Below are positions 46,027-56,232 of a DNA stretch of 64,000 nt, one piece after another. The notes beneath the pieces are model-generated. The model ran no database searches. It was not told the origin of the DNA and worked only from the letters and a program-made list of their open reading frames with translations. A program made the translations under genes and the position numbers. The stretch spans positions 3,658,001-3,722,000 of the forward strand of contig NZ_CP033092.2 of assembly GCF_003697165.2 (NCBI RefSeq), in the 5' to 3' direction. The stretch is from Escherichia coli DSM 30083 = JCM 1649 = ATCC 11775 (GTDB lineage Bacteria > Pseudomonadota > Gammaproteobacteria > Enterobacterales > Enterobacteriaceae). Position 1 is the stretch's first letter. Every line of letters begins with the position of its first letter.

Positions 46027-47659
46027 CCTACTGATAGCGATGATAATCTTTGCGCTAATCTGGCCTGCAACCGCGCTCAGAGCGGCAGTGAGCAAAACAA
46101 CCTGGGCGGATGCTCCGGCACGCGAGTTTGTGTTTGTCGAAAACAACTCAGACGACAACTTTTTCGTCACTCCTGGCGGGGCGCTGGATCCGCGCCTGAC
46201 CGGTGCCAACCGCTGGACCGGTTTAAAATACAATGGTTCAGGAACCATCTATCAGCAAAGCCTCGGCTACATTGATAACGGTTACAACACCGGCCTTTAT
46301 ACCAACTGGAAGTTTGATATGTGGCTGGAAAATTCACCAGTTTCATCTCCTTTAACTGGCTTGCGCTGCATCAACTGGTACGCAGGGTGTAATATGACCA
46401 CCAGTCTTATCCTGCCGCAAACCACCGACGCCAGTGGATTTTATGGCGCGACGGTGACCAGCGGCGGCGCGAAATGGATGCACGGCATGTTGTCAGACGC
46501 GTTTTACCAGTATCTGCAACAAATGCCCGTCGGCAGCAGCTTTACAATGACCATCAATGCCTGCCAGACCTCTGTGAACTATGACGCCAACAGCGGCGCA
46601 CGCTGTAAGGATCAGGCCTCCGGCAACTGGTATGTTCGCAACGTCACCCATACGAAAGCAGCAAATCTGCGGTTGATAAATACCCACTCGCTGGCGGAAG
46701 TATTTATCAACAGCGACGGAGTACCGACTCTGGGCGAAGGGAACGCCGACTGCCGGACGCAAACCATCGGCAGCCGTTCAGGATTAAGTTGTAAGATGGT
46801 TAACTATACCCTGCAAACAAACGGACTCAGCAACACCTCAATCCATATATTCCCGGCGATCGCCAACTCGTCGTTAGCCTCGGCCGTCGGGGCGTACGAT
46901 ATGCAGTTCAGTCTGAATGGCAGTTCATGGAAACCGGTGAGCAATACTGCCTATTACTACACCTTCAACGAGATGAAGAGCGCAGACTCGATCTATGTTT
47001 TCTTCTCGAGCAACTTCTTTAAACAGATGGTGAACCTCGGGATCAGCGATATCAACACCAAAGATCTATTCAACTTTCGCTTTCAGAACACCACATCACC
47101 GGAGTCTGGCTGGTATGAATTTTCTACCTCCAACACGCTGATTATCAAACCCCGTGATTTCAGCATCAGTATTATCTCCGATGAATATACTCAGACACCG
47201 TCGCGGGAGGGATATGTTGGCAGCGGCGAGTCGGCACTCGATTTCGGGTATATCGTAACCACCAGCGGTAAAACAGCTGCCGACGAAGTGCTGATCAAGG
47301 TGACCGGACCCGCGCAGGTGATTGGCGGGCGCTCCTATTGTGTCTTCAGCTCCGATGACGGTAAGGCGAAAGTACCGTTCCCGGCGACGCTTTCCTTTAT
47401 TACCCGCAACGGAGCTACAAAAACCTACGATGCCGGGTGCGATGATAGCTGGCGGGATATGACCGATGCGCTGTGGTTGACCACACCGTGGACTGATATC
47501 TCTGGCGAAGTGGGGCAGATGGATAAGACCACAGTCAAATTTTCGATTCCAATGGATAACGCCATTTCTCTGCGTACGGTAGATGATAACGGCTGGTTTG
47601 GCGAAGTCAGCGCTTCAGGAGAGATTCATGTTCAGGCGACGTGGCGTAACATTAACTAA
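46016..47659 (+). CDS. ecpD: EcpD, tip adhesin of the common pilus
   Basis: A 547-residue secreted polymerising tip adhesin. Signal peptide [20 protein letters not shown], followed by two domains of similar size; paired cysteines ([16 protein letters not shown]...RCKDQ, CRTQTIG...LSCKMV, YCVFSS...GCDDSW) suggest disulfides in each. EcpD caps and can also form ECP fibres. Its start overlaps ecpC and its last 32 nt overlap the start of ecpE. No repeats or truncation. Confidence 0.95.
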
Positions 47660-48338
47660 GGCCCTGCTGACAGTGGTCTGTATGCTGGCGGCACCTTTGA
47701 CACAGGCGATTTCGGTCGGCAATCTGACTTTTTCACTGCCGTCCGAGACTGACTTTGTCAGCAAACGTGTCGTGAATAACAACAAAAGCGCGCGGATATA
47801 CCGTATTGCCATCAGTGCTATTGATAGCCCGGGCAGCAGTGAATTGCGCACCCGACCGGTGGATGGTGAACTACTTTTCGCCCCCCGCCAGCTGGCGTTG
47901 CAGGCTGGTGAGAGCGAGTATTTTAAATTTTACTATCATGGCCCACGGGATAACCGCGAGCGCTACTACCGGGTCTCATTTCGCGAGGTCCCCACTCGTA
48001 ACCTGACAAAACGCAGCCCAAGCGGCGGTGAGGTCAGCACGGAGCCGGTGGTGGTGATGGATACCATTCTGGTAGTACGACCACGTCAGGTTCAGTTTAA
48101 ATGGTCCTTCGATCAGGTGACCGGAACGGTAAGTAACACCGGCAACACGTGGTTTAAGCTACTGATTAAACCAGGATGTGATTCGACCGAAGAGGAAGGC
48201 GATGCCTGGTATCTACGTCCGGGAGACGTGGTTCATCAGCCTGAGTTACGTCAGCCGGGGAATCATTATCTGGTCTATAACGACAAATTCATTAAGATTA
48301 GCGATTCCTGTCCGGCTAAGCCCCCTTCGGCGGACTAA
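47628..48338 (+). CDS. ecpE: EcpE, second periplasmic pilus chaperone
   Basis: A 236-residue chaperone like EcpB: signal peptide [20 protein letters not shown] with APLTQA, then [20 protein letters not shown] in the first Ig-like domain and [17 protein letters not shown] in the second. It is thought to serve the tip subunit EcpD. The ATG at 47628 lies 32 nt inside ecpD and is the K-12 start; another start 15 codons upstream lies deeper in ecpD and would spoil the signal peptide. It is the last ecp gene. Confidence 0.95.
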
Positions 48339-48644
48339 GACTTATCCATCGGACGAGGGAAGAATTCCACCTCAGAGACTCAAAAATCGTTTAAATGATG
48401 TGGAAGCGATCGTCAATGTCACCGATGAGCTTTCTCATATGCACACCACAGTGTTCAGGAGACACGGAAAGGTACCAGGCGGCCTGCTAACGAGTGGTTT
48501 CTTCACTAATTAGGACGTAAAATCGGTAACGGCTGGAAATCATTCAATACTCACACTATCGAAAGTACACCAGCCAACCGCGATACGTCCCTGCATACGA
48601 CGTACCGCAGTTCTCTTTACGATTTATAGCTGTACTGGTGAATT
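48339..48644. other. Intergenic region between ecpE and ykgJ
   Basis: About 300 nt without a credible gene. A strong hairpin or clear terminator for the ecp operon is not visible to me. The last part should contain the ykgJ promoter. Confidence 0.4.
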
Positions 48645-48974
48645 ATGAGCAATCTGAATCCATGCATGACGTGTGGTGCCTGTTGTGCATTTTTCCGCGT
48701 CTCTTTTTACTGGGCCGAAGCCGACGATGCTGGCGGTACCATTCCCGCCAGGCTCACTGAACAAATATCCCCTTTTCACCGATGCATGAGCGGTACTAAT
48801 CAGAAAAATCCCCGATGTATTGCCCTTGCAGGAACACCGGGCAAAAATGCCTGCTGCACGATATATGAAAATCGATCGTCCACATGCAGAGAATTCGCCA
48901 TGTCTGGTGAGAACGGAGAAGTCAATGAGGCTTGCAATCGTGCAAGAGCTAAATATGGGCTAACACCGTTATAA
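48645..48974 (+). CDS. ykgJ: YkgJ, zinc/iron-chelating cysteine-rich protein
   Basis: A 109-residue protein of the zinc/iron-chelating (UPF0153) family, recognisable as YkgJ. Conserved metal-ligand cysteines are seen: CMTCGACCAFF near the N terminus, RCMSG, CIALAG, CCTIYENRSSTCREF. The fold probably binds a metal or Fe-S cluster through these eight or more cysteines. The start ATG at 48645 is preceded by GTGAATT, a weak site. It stands alone between the ecp operon and yagU and has a clean terminator. The biological role is unknown. Confidence 0.92.
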   Translation: MSNLNPCMTCGACCAFFRVSFYWAEADDAGGTIPARLTEQISPFHRCMSGTNQKNPRCIALAGTPGKNACCTIYENRSSTCREFAMSGENGEVNEACNRARAKYGLTPL

Positions 48975-48996
48975 ATATACAATAATTAATTGCATT

Positions 48997-49029
48997 GCCC
49001 CGCCAGTTGTAATAGCGGGGCTTCGTTTT
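48997..49029 (+). terminator. Intrinsic terminator of ykgJ
   Basis: GCCCCGC (48997-49003) pairs with GCGGGGC (49015-49021), followed by TTCGTTTTT. It stands 22 nt after the ykgJ stop. Confidence 0.85.
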
Positions 49030-49180
49030 TCAGGGACAACAAAACCTGAAACTTCTTCCATTTTCCAGCAACAATGCCTCTTTTTCTGTAGCGTTCTCCG
49101 GATCTACATCATCCTGAAGTAGCGCGATATGATCACTGACTGTCCGCATCAGAATATGAAAAGCAACGTTTTTAACCTAT

Positions 49181-49209
49181 AAAAATGGCGCTATATTTGC
49201 GCCATTTTT
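49181..49209. terminator. Bidirectional hairpin between ykgJ and yagU
   Basis: AAAAATGGCGC (49181-49191) pairs perfectly with GCGCCATTTTT (49199-49209). The A-tract on one side and the T-tract on the other make it a good terminator in both directions; it lies 14 nt after the yagU stop (minus strand). Confidence 0.85.
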
Positions 49210-49222
49210 ATCATTCAAAGCA

Positions 49223-49837
49223 TTATCTATTTGAGCCTAAAGGGATCTCAGGATCTGGCTCATGGGTAATTCTGTTTCGTAAATCTCTGCGAATAATTTC
49301 AATAGACCAGAACCAGACTAAATGTCCAAAAATTTCAGAGACATTCTCATACCACGGAAGATCAAAGAGAGGTGGCGTAAGTCCCATGAGAGGGAATGAA
49401 ATCATATGAACAAAAAGTTGCGCTAAAGCACCTGCCAGTAAGCCCTGCCAAAGTTTAATTTTCGGAAATACTTCGGCGACCACACAGTAACCAACGGCAA
49501 AAACTATCGAAAAGATTATGTGCGTTACACCAACCCAGTTAAAGACATGCCCGGCGAAGGTATAAACAGCCGAATTTGGATCTGTCAGTCCCAACCAATC
49601 CCGAAGAAAAATGTACGGAGGATTGAGAAAGTTACGGGAGCAATCAATTTGGCCTGCAGCCCTGATTAATGATTCCGGACCACACGCTGCATTAAACATA
49701 TCAACCGGACTACGTGGTGGCAATGGAACTTCTGCCCCCCACTTAACAAATGCGGAAACAACGCCAGCAATCAGCCCAATGAATGCAGCAAGACCATAAC
49801 GTCTGCGGTTTGGTGGAGTTTGTTCAAATATATTCAT
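49223..49837 (-). CDS. yagU: YagU, inner-membrane protein (DUF1440)
   Basis: A 204-residue protein of the DUF1440 family with about four membrane spans (RRYGLAAFIGLIAGVVSAFV near the N terminus; about 95-115, 120-140 and 165-185) and a central soluble part. It is E. coli YagU, linked to acid resistance in the literature, with no established mechanism. The start is the ATG at 49837. In K-12 the paoABCD aldehyde oxidoreductase genes come next; here they are replaced by the vat island. Confidence 0.94.
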   Translation of the reverse strand: MNIFEQTPPNRRRYGLAAFIGLIAGVVSAFVKWGAEVPLPPRSPVDMFNAACGPESLIRAAGQIDCSRNFLNPPYIFLRDWLGLTDPNSAVYTFAGHVFNWVGVTHIIFSIVFAVGYCVVAEVFPKIKLWQGLLAGALAQLFVHMISFPLMGLTPPLFDLPWYENVSEIFGHLVWFWSIEIIRRDLRNRITHEPDPEIPLGSNR

Positions 49838-50044
49838 ATCTACCCTGCTTGTACCATTATGTTATACACCTCTTTAGGAGTATTCATAAAACAAGGCAAA
49901 TGTAAAGAACTGTATTGTTTTGTATAACCACATGGTTACCTAATCGCCAATTAATATAAGCTCCATTATTTCTCCATATTTTCATGTTAGAAGTGACAAG
50001 GAGAAATGTAATGTTTCTCTCAGAGAATATAAATCATTCCTTTT

Positions 50045-50069
50045 GCCCACCTTAATGGTGGGCTTTTTT
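50045..50069 (+). terminator. Orphan intrinsic terminator
   Basis: GCCCACC (50045-50051) pairs with GGTGGGC (50057-50063), loop TTAAT, followed by six T. It is a textbook terminator on the + strand, but there is no + strand gene just before it, so it may be the end of a small RNA or a leftover of a lost gene. Confidence 0.8.
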
Positions 50070-50646
50070 ATGCAAAACCTGAACGTCCTGTGGTATTCCT
50101 CTGGCATAATGATTTTCGCGATTAACCAACAACCAGACCAGCAAAGACGCCACCACAAGCACAGTAACATCCATCAGGCTTGCCACACCCCATGCGTGCG
50201 GCTTAAAGCCGCCATGGCATATTAATCCGCTTGCCATTTTCGAACAGCTGATTGGTTTGGTCCGGTGTTTCCCTGCTTGCACTTAAAAATGAGCGGATAG
50301 GAAACTCTCGAAATGGTTCGTCGATATGCTCATCTCGCACCTAATCACCTTACCGAACACGCACGGTAAATAGATTCGATCCTGAACCCATCGGTCCCAA
50401 ATCTGTCCCAATCAAAAAATAAGGAAGGTATTAACGATGTGTAACCTATTGATTTAAAATGGATAATATAAACAGATTGTAAAAAGCAAGACATTGATAT
50501 GTATATAAAAAAACTATTACGCAATCATTAGATACCCCCAGATTTAGTTGTAAAGCAAGCACACTTTGCATTTCGAGACAATCCAGGTAAAGACTCTTAC
50601 CTCCCATTTTGTGATTTTTATACTTATGATGATAAGTTGAACGTTG
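50070..50646. other. Non-coding stretch at the island edge
   Basis: About 580 nt with no credible gene. On the minus strand a 76-codon frame (50052-50282) contains a hydrophobic run (SLMDVTVLVVASLLVWLLV) like the end of a transporter, perhaps a decayed membrane gene. Nothing matching the thrW tRNA 3' end was found here. Confidence 0.4.
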
Positions 50647-51384
50647 GGTAGTGCTTCCAATCAGTAGAACATGTGCTTTTCAATGAAGGAACCGATGACT
50701 TTTTCGTGGATTTCAACGGAACGCGAGAAGCAGATTGTTTTACTTACCAGCCGCTTGATGCGGGTGCGGAGGGTCAGGTTGTTACGTTCAATACGTTGCG
50801 TGAAGATTTTGCCGGTCAGGTATTTCTCCTTCGGCACTTCTCTGGCGTAGCTGCCCCAGTCATCGCGGCCACCATGCCGATACAGAACGGAGTCAACAGG
50901 GCTAACAATTCCCGACAGGCCTCATCATTCCGTGGCCCGAAAGTGTAAGCCAACACACCGCCAGTTTTAGTGTTCTACGCATACCAGAGCCAGTGTTGTT
51001 GCGCCTTGTTGCCAACGAAGCTCCACAGCTCATCAAGTTCACAGATAAGGGCAACATCAGCGTGAGCTGACTGACGCAGATGTTATCCGCTGGGGCGAGA
51101 GCTTTTTAATGTCCGTATGACGGTATTGATGCTGATTTTCAGTATTCTGGCGATATCACGGCCCCTGTGCCATTATGCGCCATTTCAACGATCAGCTCCT
51201 TAAAGCCGGGTTTTCTGGCTTCATAAGAGTAAGTGAGCTGGAAAACACGTTTACATGAACGACAACGGAAACGCTCATGCTGGGAACAACTACGACCATG
51301 TCGATAAACTTTATCGGAATTACAGCGCGGACGATGAACAGTAACGGTAGCCATGGAAAACCTTAAATACCAGTAGATTACCAG
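50647..51384 (-). mobile_element. Decayed IS1-family insertion sequence
   Basis: The left edge GGTAGTGCTTCCAATCAG resembles an IS1-family terminal repeat; the right edge near 51384 is less certain. On the minus strand the InsA-like part and the InsB'-like part are both recognisable, and the length (about 740 nt) is near that of IS1 (768). It is inactive: InsA runs into non-homologous sequence, the InsB frame contains an in-frame TAG and a frameshift. It marks the yagU-proximal side of the island. Confidence 0.8.
51139..51354 (-). pseudogene. IS1-family InsA fragment
   Basis: A 71-codon frame begins MATVTVHRPRCNSDKVYRHG and has the InsA zinc-finger cysteines (RPRCNSD with one Cys apparently lost, CRSCKRVF) followed by FQLTYSYEARKPG. 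A complete InsA is about 90 residues; after EMAHNGTGAV the match stops. So it is a truncated InsA-like DNA-binding protein. The adjoining InsB-like portion (50655 to about 51080) retains pieces such as LDELWSFVGNKAQQHWLWYA and SYAREVPKEKYLTGKIFTQR in two frames. Confidence 0.8.
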
Positions 51385-51397
51385 AAACTTCTATCAA

Positions 51398-51619
51398 TTG
51401 AAGACATTACCGTTTTTGATTACAGCAAATGTTTTATTAATTACCCCACCATCGACTAAATCCGTTAGAACGTCGAATGATGCCATTCGTAAATACATTA
51501 AAAAGACTGTTGTAATCAACGAAGATGGAAAACAGTGTGTTAAAACTAATCTGAACTTCAGAAAAACAGATGATGGTATGGTGATATATATATCCGCTCT
51601 GAACCGCCACGCAATTTAA
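51398..51619 (+). CDS. Uncharacterised 73-residue ORF between IS1 remnant and vat
   Basis: An open frame of 73 codons, MKTLPFLITANVLLITPPST ..., containing a lysine-rich region (AIRKYIKKTVVINEDGKQ). I do not recognise it. It could be the 3' part of a gene cut by the neighbouring IS1 element, since its start lies just beyond the right end of the IS and has no clear ribosome-binding site. AT-rich like the rest of the island. Coding status is uncertain. Confidence 0.3.
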   Translation: MKTLPFLITANVLLITPPSTKSVRTSNDAIRKYIKKTVVINEDGKQCVKTNLNFRKTDDGMVIYISALNRHAI

Positions 51620-51812
51620 AATAAAAATCAACAAATATCGTCGATATCCATATATACCATTTTTCTGTAGTTGTATTAGCGTCGCATATTTTATGACTTT
51701 AAGTCATAAGTCAAAACACCTGAGAAAAAGCAAACAACATTTTCATTACCACCAATGAAAACCACAGACAAAGAATGCGTGCAACTACAAAATATTGTAG
51801 TTTTAAGCAAAA

Positions 51813-51838
51813 ATAAATGTGACATATGTCACATTTAT
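51813..51838. promoter_or_regulatory. Perfect CRP-type palindrome upstream of vat
   Basis: The core TGTGACATATGTCACA (51818-51833) is the exact CRP consensus TGTGA-N6-TCACA and lies inside a perfect 26-bp palindrome. It is centred about 121 nt before the vat start codon, in the otherwise AT-rich intergenic region. CRP control is known for related SPATE genes (for example pet and sat); for vat it is my inference. Confidence 0.75.
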
Positions 51839-51946
51839 AATTATATAGCTAATTAATAATTAGCGCGCAATTCAACAATGCTTTCGTTTGAAATTGTCTA
51901 TGGTTATTAATGTAACTTTGGAATATACGTTCCGGAATCATTTACT

Positions 51947-54900
51947 ATGAATAAAATATACGCTCTAAAATATTGTTATATTACTAACACAGTAAAGGTT
52001 GTCTCTGAACTAGCCCGAAGGGTATGTAAAGGGAGTACCCGCAGAGGAAAAAGACTTTCAGTACTTACCTCTCTGGCACTATCTGCATTACTCCCAACCG
52101 TTGCTGGTGCATCAACGGTTGGTGGCAACAATCCTTACCAGACATACCGCGACTTTGCAGAAAACAAAGGGCAGTTTCAGGCTGGCGCAACAAACATTCC
52201 TATTTTTAATAATAAAGGGGAATTAGTAGGACATCTTGATAAAGCGCCCATGGTTGATTTTAGCAGTGTGAATGTAAGCTCAAATCCCGGCGTTGCAACA
52301 TTAATTAACCCGCAATATATAGCCAGTGTAAAACATAATAAAGGATATCAGAGCGTCAGCTTCGGTGATGGTCAGAACAGTTACCATATTGTGGATCGTA
52401 ATGAACACAGTTCATCTGATCTCCACACACCAAGACTTGATAAGCTCGTAACTGAGGTTGCTCCGGCTACCGTAACCAGCTCATCAACAGCTGATATATT
52501 GAACCCTTCAAAATACTCGGCATTCTACAGGGCTGGTTCGGGAAGTCAGTATATTCAGGATAGTCAGGGTAAGCGACATTGGGTAACAGGTGGGTATGGT
52601 TATCTGACAGGAGGAATACTCCCGACATCATTCTTTTATCACGGCTCAGACGGCATTCAGCTGTATATGGGGGGCAACATACATGATCATAGCATCCTGC
52701 CCTCTTTTGGAGAGGCCGGCGACAGTGGTTCTCCATTATTTGGCTGGAATACGGCCAAAGGGCAGTGGGAACTGGTCGGTGTTTACTCGGGAGTAGGAGG
52801 GGGGACCAATTTGATATATTCTCTTATTCCTCAGAGTTTTCTCTCACAGATCTATTCAGAGGATAATGACGCTCCCGTCTTTTTTAATGCCTCATCCGGC
52901 GCCCCCCTGCAATGGAAATTTGACAGCAGCACCGGCACTGGCTCTCTGAAACAGGGTTCCGATGAATATGCCATGCACGGGCAAAAAGGTTCTGACCTGA
53001 ACGCAGGTAAAAATCTGACATTCCTGGGACATAATGGTCAGATTGACCTGGAAAACTCTGTCACGCAGGGTGCCGGTTCACTGACATTTACTGATGACTA
53101 CACTGTCACCACTTCAAACGGAAGTACCTGGACCGGGGCCGGTATTATTGTGGACAAGGATGCCTCCGTAAACTGGCAGGTTAATGGTGTGAAAGGTGAC
53201 AACCTGCATAAAATCGGCGAAGGAACCCTGGTTGTACAGGGAACCGGTGTTAATGAGGGCGGCCTGAAAGTCGGGGATGGGACCGTTGTCCTCAATCAGC
53301 AGGCTGACAGTTCAGGACACGTTCAGGCATTCAGTAGCGTGAATATTGCCAGCGGCCGCCCGACAGTCGTGCTGGCAGACAACCAGCAGGTTAATCCGGA
53401 CAATATATCCTGGGGCTACCGGGGGGGGGTTCTGGATGTTAACGGGAATGACCTGACATTTCATAAGCTGAATGCCGCCGATTATGGCGCAACTCTCGGT
53501 AACAGCAGTGATAAAACGGCTAATATCACTCTGGATTATCAGACGCGTCCGGCAAACGTAAAAGTTAATGAATGGTCATCATCAAACAGGGGAACAGTAG
53601 GTTCATTATATATTTATAATAATCCCTATACTCATACCGTCGATTATTTTATCCTGAAAACAAGTAGTTATGGCTGGTTCCCTACCGGTCAGGTCAGTAA
53701 CGAGCACTGGGAATATGTCGGACATGACCAGAACAGTGCACAGGCGCTGCTTGCAAACAGAATTAATAATAAAGGGTATCTGTATCATGGCAAGTTGCTG
53801 GGAAATATTAATTTCTCAAATAAAGCAACCCCGGGTACAACCGGCGCATTGGTTATGGACGGCTCAGCGAATATGTCCGGTACATTTACTCAGGAAAACG
53901 GTCGTCTGACCATTCAGGGCCACCCGGTTATCCATGCTTCAACGTCTCAGAGTATTGCAAATACAGTCTCGTCTCTGGGCGACAATTCCGTTCTGACACA
54001 GCCCACCTCATTTACACAGGATGACTGGGAGAACAGGACGTTCAGCTTTGGTTCGCTCGTGTTAAAAGATACAGACTTTGGTCTGGGCCGCAATGCCACA
54101 CTGAACACAACCATCCAGGCAGATAACTCCAGCGTCACGCTGGGCGACAGTCGGGTATTTATCGACAAAAAAGATGGCCAGGGAACAGCATTTACCCTTG
54201 AAGAAGGCACATCTGTTGCAACTAAAGATGCAGATAAAAGCGTCTTCAACGGCACCGTCAACCTGGATAATCAGTCAGTGCTGAATATCAATGAGATATT
54301 CAATGGCGGAATACAGGCGAACAACAGTACCGTGAATATCTCCTCAGACAGTGCCGTTCTGGAGAACTCAACGCTGACCAGTACCGCCCTGAATCTGAAC
54401 AAGGGAGCAAATGTTCTGGCCAGTCAGAGTTTTGTTTCTGACGGTCCGGTGAATATTTCTGATGCCACCCTGAGTCTGAACAGCCGTCCTGATGAGGTAT
54501 CTCACACACTTTTACCTGTATACGATTATGCCGGTTCATGGAACCTGAAGGGAGACGATGCCCGCCTGAACGTGGGGCCGTACAGTATGTTGTCAGGTAA
54601 TATCAATGTTCAGGATAAAGGGACTGTCACCCTCGGAGGGGAAGGGGAACTGAGTCCTGACCTGACTCTTCAGAATCAGATGTTGTACAGCCTGTTTAAC
54701 GGGTACCGCAATACCTGGAGCGGGAGCCTGAATGCACCGGATGCCACCGTCAGCATGACAGACACCCAGTGGTCGATGAACGGAAACTCCACGGCAGGAA
54801 ATATGAAACTTAACCGGACAATAGTCGGTTTTAACGGGGGAACATCATCGTTCACGACACTGACAACAGATAATCTGGACGCGGTTCAGTCAGCATTTGT

Positions 54901-56077
54901 CATGCGTACAGACCTTAACAAGGCAGACAAACTGGTGATAAACAAGTCGGCAACAGGTCATGACAACAGCATCTGGGTTAACTTCCTGAAAAAACCCTCT
55001 GACAAGGACACGCTTGATATTCCACTGGTCAGCGCACCTGAAGCGACAGCTGATAATCTGTTCAGGGCATCAACACGGGTTGTGGGATTCAGTGATGTCA
55101 CCCCCACCCTTAGTGTCAGAAAAGAGGACGGGAAAAAAGAGTGGGTCCTCGATGGTTACCAGGTTGCACGTAACGACGGCCAGGGTAAGGCTGCCGCCAC
55201 ATTCATGCACATCAGCTATAACAACTTCATCACTGAAGTTAACAACCTGAACAAACGCATGGGCGATTTGAGGGATATTAACGGCGAAGCCGGTACGTGG
55301 GTGCGTCTGCTGAACGGTTCCGGCTCTGCTGATGGCGGTTTCACTGACCACTATACCCTGCTGCAGATGGGGGCTGACCGTAAGCACGAACTGGGAAGTA
55401 TGGACCTGTTTACCGGCGTGATGGCCACCTACACTGACACAGATGCGTCAGCAGGCCTGTACAGCGGTAAAACAAAATCATGGGGTGGTGGTTTCTATGC
55501 CAGTGGTCTGTTCCGGTCCGGCGCTTACTTTGATTTGATTGCCAAATATATTCACAATGAAAACAAATATGACCTGAACTTTGCCGGAGCTGGTAAACAG
55601 AACTTCCGCAGCCATTCACTGTATGCAGGTGCAGAAGTCGGATACCGTTATCATCTGACAGATACGACGTTTGTTGAACCTCAGGCGGAACTGGTCTGGG
55701 GAAGACTGCAGGGCCAAACATTTAACTGGAACGACAGTGGAATGGATGTCTCAATGCGTCGTAACAGCGTTAATCCTCTGGTAGGCAGAACCGGCGTTGT
55801 TTCCGGTAAAACCTTCAGTGGTAAGGACTGGAGTCTGACAGCCCGTGCCGGCCTGCATTATGAGTTCGATCTGACGGACAGTGCTGACGTTCACCTGAAG
55901 GATGCAGCGGGAGAACATCAGATTAATGGCAGAAAAGACGGTCGTATGCTTTACGGTGTGGGGTTAAATGCCCGGTTTGGCGACAATACGCGTCTGGGGC
56001 TGGAAGTTGAACGCTCTGCATTCGGTAAATACAACACAGATGATGCGATAAACGCTAATATTCGTTATTCATTCTGA
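51947..56077 (+). CDS. vat: Vat, vacuolating SPATE autotransporter
   Basis: A 1376-residue serine-protease autotransporter of Enterobacteriaceae, the size of Vat in UPEC and APEC. It has an extended signal peptide (residues 1 to about 55, with the ESPR-type start MNKIYALKYCYITNTVKVVS and cleavage after VAGA), then the protease domain. Likely triad: His130 (IASVKHN), Asp158 (SSSDLHTPRL) and Ser260 in GDSGSPLFGW. A long beta-helix passenger follows; the conserved autocleavage linker EVNNLNKRMGDLRD has its Asn-Asn at 1099-1100, and the C-terminal 12-strand barrel ends NANIRYSF. Vat is reported to be a cytotoxin acting on host cells in UTI, sepsis and avian infection. The gene is intact; vatX follows. 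Confidence 0.95.
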   Translation: MNKIYALKYCYITNTVKVVSELARRVCKGSTRRGKRLSVLTSLALSALLPTVAGASTVGGNNPYQTYRDFAENKGQFQAGATNIPIFNNKGELVGHLDKAPMVDFSSVNVSSNPGVATLINPQYIASVKHNKGYQSVSFGDGQNSYHIVDRNEHSSSDLHTPRLDKLVTEVAPATVTSSSTADILNPSKYSAFYRAGSGSQYIQDSQGKRHWVTGGYGYLTGGILPTSFFYHGSDGIQLYMGGNIHDHSILPSFGEAGDSGSPLFGWNTAKGQWELVGVYSGVGGGTNLIYSLIPQSFLSQIYSEDNDAPVFFNASSGAPLQWKFDSSTGTGSLKQGSDEYAMHGQKGSDLNAGKNLTFLGHNGQIDLENSVTQGAGSLTFTDDYTVTTSNGSTWTGAGIIVDKDASVNWQVNGVKGDNLHKIGEGTLVVQGTGVNEGGLKVGDGTVVLNQQADSSGHVQAFSSVNIASGRPTVVLADNQQVNPDNISWGYRGGVLDVNGNDLTFHKLNAADYGATLGNSSDKTANITLDYQTRPANVKVNEWSSSNRGTVGSLYIYNNPYTHTVDYFILKTSSYGWFPTGQVSNEHWEYVGHDQNSAQALLANRINNKGYLYHGKLLGNINFSNKATPGTTGALVMDGSANMSGTFTQENGRLTIQGHPVIHASTSQSIANTVSSLGDNSVLTQPTSFTQDDWENRTFSFGSLVLKDTDFGLGRNATLNTTIQADNSSVTLGDSRVFIDKKDGQGTAFTLEEGTSVATKDADKSVFNGTVNLDNQSVLNINEIFNGGIQANNSTVNISSDSAVLENSTLTSTALNLNKGANVLASQSFVSDGPVNISDATLSLNSRPDEVSHTLLPVYDYAGSWNLKGDDARLNVGPYSMLSGNINVQDKGTVTLGGEGELSPDLTLQNQMLYSLFNGYRNTWSGSLNAPDATVSMTDTQWSMNGNSTAGNMKLNRTIVGFNGGTSSFTTLTTDNLDAVQSAFVMRTDLNKADKLVINKSATGHDNSIWVNFLKKPSDKDTLDIPLVSAPEATADNLFRASTRVVGFSDVTPTLSVRKEDGKKEWVLDGYQVARNDGQGKAAATFMHISYNNFITEVNNLNKRMGDLRDINGEAGTWVRLLNGSGSADGGFTDHYTLLQMGADRKHELGSMDLFTGVMATYTDTDASAGLYSGKTKSWGGGFYASGLFRSGAYFDLIAKYIHNENKYDLNFAGAGKQNFRSHSLYAGAEVGYRYHLTDTTFVEPQAELVWGRLQGQTFNWNDSGMDVSMRRNSVNPLVGRTGVVSGKTFSGKDWSLTARAGLHYEFDLTDSADVHLKDAAGEHQINGRKDGRMLYGVGLNARFGDNTRLGLEVERSAFGKYNTDDAINANIRYSF

Positions 56078-56083
56078 TGCTGT

Positions 56084-56118
56084 GCAGCAAAGGGACTATT
56101 GCTTTGTCCCTTTGCTGC
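56084..56118 (+). terminator. Hairpin between vat and vatX
   Basis: GCAGCAAAGGGAC (56084-56096) pairs exactly with GTCCCTTTGCTGC (56106-56118), 6 nt after the vat stop. There is no U-run (GATTATCTG), so it may attenuate read-through into vatX or protect the vat mRNA end. Confidence 0.6.
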
Positions 56119-56232
56119 GATTATCTGATTACGGTACAGGCTGGAACTTAGATTTTCCGGCGTTCACGATACTTCATGTAACACTCAGGTTGAGTAATCT
56201 TCATGAGTTTTCTTTTGCCGTGTGGTGGAATT

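Noticed and set aside
50384..50430. Possible attachment-site repeat of thrW at the yagU edge
   Set aside because: Only short, scattered similarity (TCCCAA-type) to phage flanks; no run matching the tRNA 3' end could be found by eye.
53098..54539. Several minus-strand ORFs inside vat
   Set aside because: Shadows of a repetitive Ser/Thr/Asn-rich passenger domain.
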